Positions 28,919 through 35,386 of a DNA stretch of 35,386 nucleotides are shown here, piece after piece. The DNA comes from Zopfochytrium polystomum (taxonomy: Eukaryota; Chytridiomycota; Chytridiomycetes; Chytridiales; Chytridiaceae), in NCBI GenBank assembly GCA_025765615.1, contig JAIVFJ010000477.1, positions 1 to 35,386 of the forward strand. The letters run 5' to 3'. The notes below the pieces were generated by a model, which ran no database searches, was not told where the DNA came from, and was given only the letters and a program-made list of their open reading frames with translations. Made by a program: the position numbers and the translations under genes. Position 1 is the stretch's first letter, and every line of letters starts with the position of its first letter.

Positions 28919-30641
28919 ATGCTCCACAATCACAATCGCCGCAACGCCGATGCCACCGGCCCGCCTAAAGTCTCCGTCGTCGCCACCCTCGGCAACCCCG
29001 ACTCGGCCTCCGCCTCCTCCCGCGTCTTCGCCGCCCACCCCATCCTCCGCCGATCCCTCGATACCCTCCTCGCCCAAGGCGCGCCTGACTACCCCGTTCT
29101 CCCCATCTTCCAACAAACTCGCACCGGCGGGTTCGTCGACGATGCCAGGCACCCACCGCTCTCCTTCCAGCGCGGTGATGCGCGCATGCTGAGCAACAAC
29201 CTTGAGCCGGGACCCGTCGTCCCCGACTTTCGCGTGCTCCCGCCAAAGATCGCGCCGGACTCCTCGAGCTTCGTCGTCCGCCTACCCGGTGACATCGAGA
29301 TCGCGCTGCACAGGTCCGTCGAGGCCTATCACGACCTCCAACCAGCGCCGTCATCGCCTTTCGTTCACGGCTTCAACGGCTTGCCGGGGCTCGGGCCGTG
29401 GTCCATCGCCGGGGTGATTCGCATCACCAACAACAAAGCCACCGCACTTCAGCACCTCAGCGTGTCGCTCGACTTGAGCGCTAACATGGCGAGCAAGAAC
29501 CTCGTAAAGGCAGCTTTTGAGAACGTCTCAGGCGTAGATTTCGGAACGCCCCTCGCACCGACTGTCGCCAAACATCTGCTGAGATGGCGAATGGTTCAGC
29601 CCAGCCTCCACAGGTTTCAGATCCAAAAGCTGGTTAGTTTTCCTTCTCTTAGTGTTAATTTAAAAGCTACATTGAGTTCTCGACCGCGAACAGGGTCCGC
29701 GAGAATCCTTCTACGCCTCGTTCCGATACGTTTTCACACAAGTGTATCCTCCGTCTGTTGACCTCATAGCTTTGAACCTGAACGAATCCGCGACCAACAC
29801 GCACTACAGGCTCACGGTGGAAGTCGTTGTTCCGAGGAAAGGACTATTTGGTGACGACGGCATTGTCTCCCTCACCAAAGACATCTCCGTCTTCATGTAT
29901 TCGAAGCCGCAAATCGCCGACGTCCTCCAGAGCGCACTGAGAAAGCGTGTTGAAACGATGCAGGCGAGAGCTCCTGAGTTCCCGTGGAAACTGTCGCTTG
30001 CGCACAGTCACCTGGCCCCGTCCGACACCGCCTTTCTCGACATCACAGTCGGCGCGCTGCTCGGGACGTCAACCCTTCCAGAAATCACTGCCGTCACCGT
30101 CGAGATTGTTGAAGTCATCGGGTACCTCCGCGGAGAGTCCAAATTCGACAAGAGCAAAAAGGTTCACACTCACGCGACGCAAAAGGTCTGTGAGCGGTAC
30201 CAATTTGCACCACCGACTTCCAACTCCTCGGCATCGTCAAACACCCTGCTTCCGCTGTCGTGGACCCGTGACGACTCCCCGCAACTGCCCGACACCACAG
30301 CGTCCCAGACCGCCTTGCTTCGCTTCGCGACTCCGCCGCTTGTGGTCGACCGACGCGACGCGGTCCCCGCCCCGCTCTCGGCAAAACAGGATCCGCAGTA
30401 CCCCGCGTCGTGCATGAACCCGGACGGGCGGTGGCACGACGCGGTCATTGCGCACGATCTGCGCGTCGTCCTGCACGTTTTGGATGAGAAGCGGCGCGCC
30501 GTGGAGGTCGAGGGTATCATGGCGGTTTCGGTGATTGGCGTACGGAGGGAGGAGCTTGTGCGGCTGGTGGACGCGTACCCGGGGCTGTTGGAGGACATTC
30601 CGATGAGTGACGCGACCGAGGATCTGCCCACTGAGTTTTAG
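28919..30641 (+). CDS. arrestin-like protein C (553 aa, intact)
   Basis: Exons 28919-29632 and 29694-30641 flank a 61-base intron at the same codon as in genes A and B (KL / GPRES). It starts MLHNHNRRNADATGPPKVSV, shared with the truncated copy D. Arrestin-type motifs are intact: IEIALHRSVEAYHDL, GFNGLPGLGPWSIAGVIRIT, LSVSLDLSANM, TQVYPPSVDLIALNLNES, YRLTVEVVVPRKGLFG and DITVGALLGTSTLPEITAVT. The tail (MSDATEDLPTEF) is less acidic than that of gene B. The linker before WTRDD differs from A and B (PPTSNSSASSNTLLP), so most variation is in linkers and tail, while the domain cores are conserved. No PPxY motif is seen. A cytosolic adaptor role is inferred from the fold only. Confidence 0.65.
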
Positions 30642-30830
30642 TAAGGAGGTTTCTGGTTTGTTCGTTGTTTTTCGGCCATTTCGCTCGAGAATAGTAGTTG
30701 TGTGAGCCACCAAGAAGGCCCTTTTTTGGAGGTTTCTGCTCAGTTTCCGCCGTCCTTCGCAGTTTTCGCAGCCTCACGCCTCACACTTCCCACAAATGAA
30801 CAATGACAAACAGATACAGCATATGAAGCA

Positions 30831-31090
30831 TTAGTCCACGGAGAGGAGGCAGCATGGTCGGGCGCCGGTGGCTCGACAGTAGCGCTGGAGGAGGTCAACG
30901 AGGTCGGTGCTGCCGATACGGGAGGCGGCGTCGAAATCTAATCTGTGAAGTCCACGGTAGGTCTCTGTTTGGTGGGAGAGGGGTAGGCGAAAGACGTTGG
31001 CGAGACCGAAGGCGGCCCTAGCCGCTTTTAAGACGACGAACGAGCTTCGATGGAGGGCTGTGATTGTTGGCGGGTGTCGAGGGTTTGGCC
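30831..31090 (-). pseudogene. coding-like fragment, possibly ankyrin-like repeat family
   Basis: The minus strand is open from about 31090 to a TAA at 30831-30833 without an ATG. It reads ARAAFGLANVFRLPL, then YRGLHRLDFDAASRIGST and DLVDLLQRYCRATG. The segment AAS-x-GSTDLVDLL recalls the repeat unit of the gene at the right edge of the window. It may be an exon or remnant of such a gene. Confidence 0.3.
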
Positions 31091-31190
31091 CCCGCTGGTG
31101 GACGATTCCCTGGCCTCTGGAAGAGACGTTCCGATCAACGAGAAAGGAGGCTTAGTTTCGAGTGCCAGTCAGTCTCTCTGTCTCTCCAAC

Positions 31191-34100
31191 ATGGCGCAGT
31201 TTCCCAGCTCGCATACTTCTTCTTGGCACATGAACACCAACAACACCACCGGCAAGGGCGGCCGCGGCGATCACAGCGGAGGTGGCTCACTCGAGGGCCT
31301 CATCAGGAGCGGTCGTCGCCTCGCCGAAGCATTCCTTGCCTCATTCAGCCCTCCCGCACCGTCCTCGGCGGCATCAGTCTCGTTAATCGACGGGCTGTAC
31401 GAGAAGTCCCTCCCGAGGACGCCACCCCTCGCGTCCCCCGTGGGCCCACTTGTGGACCAGGGCCACCGCGAAAGCGTCAACTCAATCGTGCGTGCCGCGT
31501 GCCTGGCGACCGTCACACCTCCGGAAAGGCATCCTGAGAACATCTTTTGCGGAATGGGGTGCGCTTTCATAGCCGTCGTTAGCCCGTCTGTTGGTTCACG
31601 CTGGCTTTACCAGGCAAATAATGCAGTCAGCGACTACTTGAAGGGTGATTGATTTCGATTGGGTTCTTTATTTGGGGTTTACCTCTTTTTTTTTCCCCAT
31701 CCGATAACCCAATCAACTACCAAACCAACCCTCCTCCTTCACAAGATTTATCGGCGCAGCACACATTCTTCGAAATCTCAGACCAACCCACCCTCACACA
31801 ACGCGGCGGTCCAATATCACCCATTTTTTTTGAAGGCCCCGTCGTTATGGTGAAACAGCAAGCAGGTTCCAGTGCCCAGAGCCGCGTTCCTGGCCGCCTT
31901 TTTGGAGATGTGTGGTGGGAGACTCCGTCGCCACAGCAGCCTCGCACCCAATATTGGATCCATTCGCTCGTTTTCATCGACTCCGCTGATCCAAACTTTG
32001 CCTCGCACAAGCGATTTCTTCCCGATATTGCGAGGAATTTTAGCAGCTACACCTCCAGGCCGATTTCGCGTGTTCAGAGCGACGTCGAGCAGGGTCTAAA
32101 CGCAAAATACGCAGCGGCGACCAAATCGCTGGGTCCAGCCGCAACAAATCAAGACCGAAGCTTTTTCAGTCTTCTCAAAAGCTTTGGCGCCACCGCCCTT
32201 ATGACGGATTTTGTCAAGCAGTTGGAGCTGGACGACCATAATGACGCCTGGTACGACAAGATCGCCAGGCTATTTCACAGCGATGCCGTTGTCCAGATCA
32301 ATGGAATCACCAAACTCTGTCCATCTGGTGAATATCGCGGCGAAAATGGAGTCAAAGAGTTTGCCCAAGGTGAATACAAACTACCTTCCACTCTAAAAAC
32401 TCAACCCTTTTCAGTGCTGGATTCTCTTCGAATGAAAATCAAGTTCAAAATTCTTAATGAGGCGGATTTCGCATTCTCAACCGATCTTGCCCGTTTCAAC
32501 ACGGATTTGACTAGATCTGTGCCTCATCTGGACGTCGGCCTGATTGGGTCGATCCACGGCTCCTTTGAAATCGTTGATCTAAAGAAGCATTCTTACAAAT
32601 TGACTAAACTGGTGTTCGAACTCCATCCTTTGAGCCGCCTTCAACAACGGGCCTTGGACGATTACTTCGAGGAGTTTGCAAATGACTTTAGAGATTATGT
32701 GGACGGTGCGAAAATTCTGGATCTCAGAGAACTTATGACCGGCGCTCCAAGCGACGCCCCAGCGATCTCGCAACTGGAAACCAGCTCATCTGGCATGACG
32801 ACCTTGGGTGTTAGGCTTTCCTTTTTCCACACGTTCATCAAAAAATGTGGAACTCGAGCAGCTTTTCGTGGGCTGACAACAGCAGATGTGAATGCGAAAA
32901 TTGTGCAGCCTGCTACTCTCTACGCCAAGGCCAGTCTTGTAGATTGCATGATTGCTCTGGGCGACACTAACGCCATTGGACCAGCTGATTGGTTTGTGAG
33001 CCATGCTTGGATGTATTCCTTTCTGGACGTTGTCGATGCCCTTGACCGCTTCTTTGAGAATGCAGACGAGAACACCGACGGCGAGAGCTCTGATCCGTAC
33101 CTCTGGTTCGACTTGTTCACGAATTCCCAGCACGATACTGCCGCAAAGCCGTTCGAGTTCTGGGAAACCACTTTCATGTCGGCGGTGAAGAAGATAGGCA
33201 GAGTATTGATGGTCCTGCAGCCCCACAGCGCACCGATACCCTTCGCCCGCTCGTGGTAAGCAGCTTTTGTCCTGTCCAATCAAAGTCGATAACAAAATTT
33301 TCCCCAGGTGCGTCTTCGAGATGTTTTCGTGCCTCAAAACCGGCAGTTTGTTTGACGTTACGATGACTGCGTACCAGTCGAGCTTGTTTTCCGAAATGGT
33401 TGCCAACACGTCCACCATGTGCAAGATATTGGACTTGATCGACACGGCAAACTCCCAGTCCACTAATCCTGCAGACAGGGCCATGATCTTCCAGTCCGTG
33501 ACGAACGGCGGCCTAACGCTGCCGCAGATTGACGAGATGGTCAAAGGCGCTTTCCGCGAGTGGATGATCCGCGAATGCAAGCGGCGGCTAGCCTTGTCCG
33601 CCCTCCCCACCGACCGCGCGATGTACAGGGCCGCCATCGCGGTGCTCCTCGAGCTGCGACGCGACGCCTCCAGCCTCGACGAAGCCGAAGAGCTCCGCCT
33701 CTGCAGCCGCATGGCGCGTCCCGACAGTTCGCGCAACACCGAGCTCTGGCTCACGATCGGTCCCGACGGCCGCGCGGAGCTGCCCGACGAAACGTCCGAG
33801 GCGGCGTTCTCGCACTACATCCGGCTCCACAAGTTTTGCGACCAGATGCAGCATTTCTACCGGCGCTGCGGACGCTTCGAGCGAGCGATACCGTTTGCGC
33901 GTGCCGCAGCGTACACCGATCTCGCGCAGGACGCGCTCTCGCCGCGAGCGCTGTGGCAGTTCTGCCTCCTTGCGCTTTTCCTCGACCGCTGCGGGCAGCC
34001 GGCCCTCCGCGTCGTACTGGTTCGATCTGGTCGCGTACATTGTCAAAGTGGCTTCTTTGCGGCAATTTGATGACGTCAAGCGCCTCGGGAACGTCGGATT

Positions 34101-34428
34101 GGGCGTCGCCGCCATCCTTGAGCCTGACGTCGAGCTCACCGCCGGCGTGGTCACTGCTGGTAATACTGGTGACTCGCTCGATGGCTCGCTTCGAACACCT
34201 CTTTTGATTGCGCCAGACAGACTTCCTCTCGGGACGGTGGCGTCGCAAGGTACTACAGCGAGAATGCAGCTGGCGCTGCTATGTCTTGAGACGGCTATCC
34301 TGGAGCCAAATGGCCTGACGTTGTACGGTGTGCCACTTCAGTCAGCAGCCGCTGTGGCGGTGCCTGCGCTCCAAAAATTTGCAGGAGCCTCCGTTCCTGA
34401 GGCGGTGATTGCGCAGTTTAAGGTGTAG
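31191..34428 (+). CDS. SnoaL-like / TIR-like domain protein (1027 aa after one frame correction)
   Basis: Exons 31191-31644, 31746-33255 and 33308-34428 join in phase over introns of 101 and 52 bases. A disordered N-terminus is followed by an NTF2/SnoaL-like domain from about residue 315 (DDHNDAWYDKIARLFHSDAV, GEYRGENGVKEF). A TIR-like domain starts near 568 (FVSHAWMYSFLDVVDAL, WFDLFTNSQHD, FWETTFMSAVKKIG, VLMVLQP) and ends ARSWCVFEM at 653-660. The WC..E pattern matches the TIR helix that carries the catalytic Glu of TIR NADases, and the second intron splits that Trp codon. Helices resembling TPRs (HKFCDQMQHFYRRCGRFERA) follow. One extra C near 34003-34005 breaks the frame before SASYWFDLVAYIVKVA. 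FISHAW-type domains occur in protists and chytrids with unknown roles. NAD cleavage is inference. Confidence 0.7.
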
Positions 34429-34571
34429 GGAAAGTGGAGGTGTGGGGAGGCTGTGAAGCCTGTCCCAAACTTTTTGTTGCGGTGGGGGCTAGCCTGATGT
34501 GCCGGTGATTGAAAGAGATACTTTTGAACTTTCTGTGATTTCTCACTATTGAGCCGTTGACACGAAGATCC

Positions 34572-34720
34572 CTAAAACGCGGTCGGCAGCCCCTCGTCTC
34601 CGTCATTGATGGTGCTTCCTCCAACAGCCCCGGATAGGAACAGCAATCGCGGAAGCCGCCACAACAACCTGCCGCTTCTCGTCCAAAACGTACAGAATGG
34701 AGAGGAGGTCGTACGCTGTG
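34572..34720 (-). pseudogene. relic of an arrestin-like gene 3' end
   Basis: On the minus strand the bases TACGTTTTGGACGAGAAGCG match genes A-C at LHVLDEKR. CTATCCGGGGCTGTTGGAGG matches YPGLLED, and CTGCCGACCGCGTTTTAG matches DLPT(V/E)F-stop. The middle part between AVSVIGV and YPGLLED is deleted, and little is left upstream of about 34720. It is an inverted, decayed fifth copy lying beyond the TIR-like gene. Confidence 0.7.
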
Positions 34721-34886
34721 AGAAGCAAATGGCTCAAGTGCTCAAATGGTTGGTGTTTCACAGGGCAAGGTCTATTTTCCTCCAATCGGGTTCACTGACT
34801 TTTCCAGCACGTCGGAAGTTTTCAGCAGCTCGCTGCTTCCCCCCTTCTCGCGGTATGAACCATATCTCGAACCCGTTGCTGCTTTG

Positions 34887-35386
34887 CTACACTCGTGTGA
34901 CCTTTCCTTTGAGCCCAGAGAGATCCGTATGGGCATCCGTGACCGCTATCGGGAGCCCACACTCTTTCCACCAGAGCCGTATCTCTTCTGACTGCGCCAG
35001 CTCCACGGAAAGTGACGAGTACTTCAACTCGAGCCCGCTCTCAAGCCACCATTGCAGCAGCTCAAGATTGCCGAACATGCTGGCGCGATCCATGGCATCG
35101 CAAGAGTACTTGAGCTCAAAACTGCTGTCTTTCCACCACTGCAGAACCGCCAGATGAGTCGTCCTGTTGATCGCCGCGGCCGAGTACTTGAGCTCCAGCC
35201 CCGACGCTTTCCACCACTGCAGCACTTCGACGAAGCCTCGCTCGCTCGCCTTGTCCACCGCCCTCTCAGAGCACTTGACCGGCAGCCCCGACGACCTCCA
35301 AAAATCCAGGATCGAAAGACGCCCCTCGCCGCTGGCCGCATCCATCGCCGCGCACTCATCCTCGGGTGCAAACACAATCTCCAGGC
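34887..35386 (-). CDS. ankyrin-like (LQWW-type) repeat protein, 5' end outside the window
   Basis: The minus strand is open from the window edge to a stop at 34887-34889. It has about five repeats of roughly 32 residues: GRLSILDFWRSSGLPVKCSE, GFVEVLQWWKASGLELKYSA, LAVLQWWKDSSFELKYSC, GNLELLQWWLESGLELKYSS and IRLWWKECGLPIAV. The pattern A-x-D-x-AS-x-G-x-x-x-VLQWW-x-x-SGLELKYS is a divergent ankyrin-like repeat common in chytrids and some protists, often behind an F-box-like N-terminus. The frame has no stop before the edge, so the ATG at 35375 is probably internal. Such repeats bind protein partners; the target is unknown. Confidence 0.7.
   Translation of the reverse strand, partial: LEIVFAPEDECAAMDAASGEGRLSILDFWRSSGLPVKCSERAVDKASERGFVEVLQWWKASGLELKYSAAAINRTTHLAVLQWWKDSSFELKYSCDAMDRASMFGNLELLQWWLESGLELKYSSLSVELAQSEEIRLWWKECGLPIAVTDAHTDLSGLKGKVTRV

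Noticed and set aside
34603..34785. Minus-strand 60-codon frame as a small gene
   Set aside because: It is the decayed 3' end of an arrestin-like gene, explained by the relic call.

Overview
This is a GC-rich eukaryotic window with short introns (52-106 bp, GT...AG). It most likely comes from a zoosporic fungus of the Chytridiomycota type. Supporting points are a FANK1-like gene (a family typical of flagellated lineages), C-terminal parts of the TORC2 subunit Sin1/Avo1, an ascomycete-type laccase with fungal gene structure, Ser/Thr-rich single-pass membrane proteins, and ankyrin-like repeats of the LQWW kind. Species identity is inference.

Layout. 0-6.4 kb: FANK1-like gene (-), DinB-like gene (+), and three badly frame-broken genes (a receptor-family ectodomain copy, a Sin1/Avo1 C-terminus, and receptor-family copy 1). 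Most breaks look like single-base length changes in G or C runs. 7.1-8.9 kb: laccase (-). 9.8-11.0 kb: a type II membrane protein. 12.1-18.9 kb: three tandem receptor-like genes plus one truncated copy. Each full copy has a signal sequence, a two-cysteine ectodomain, a Ser/Thr stalk, one membrane segment, a conserved WRxS/YLIP juxtamembrane motif split by an intron, a SAM domain and a C-terminal PPPY. 19.0-30.6 kb: arrestin-like genes, three full length and one truncated. Between the last two lies an approximately 4.9 kb AT-richer island of mobile-element debris (an LTR-like segment with heat-shock elements, two tRNA-like units, a nested palindrome). 31.2-34.4 kb: a SnoaL-like plus TIR-like protein. 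34.6 kb: a decayed arrestin 3' end. 34.9 kb to the end: a partial ankyrin-like repeat gene (-).

How it may work together (inference). Tandem receptors with SAM and PPPY tails sit beside tandem arrestin-like genes. PPxY motifs recruit Nedd4/Rsp5 ubiquitin ligases, and alpha-arrestins are the usual Rsp5 adaptors. The locus may therefore be a lineage-specific surface-receptor family with linked trafficking or signalling partners, growing by local duplication and decay.
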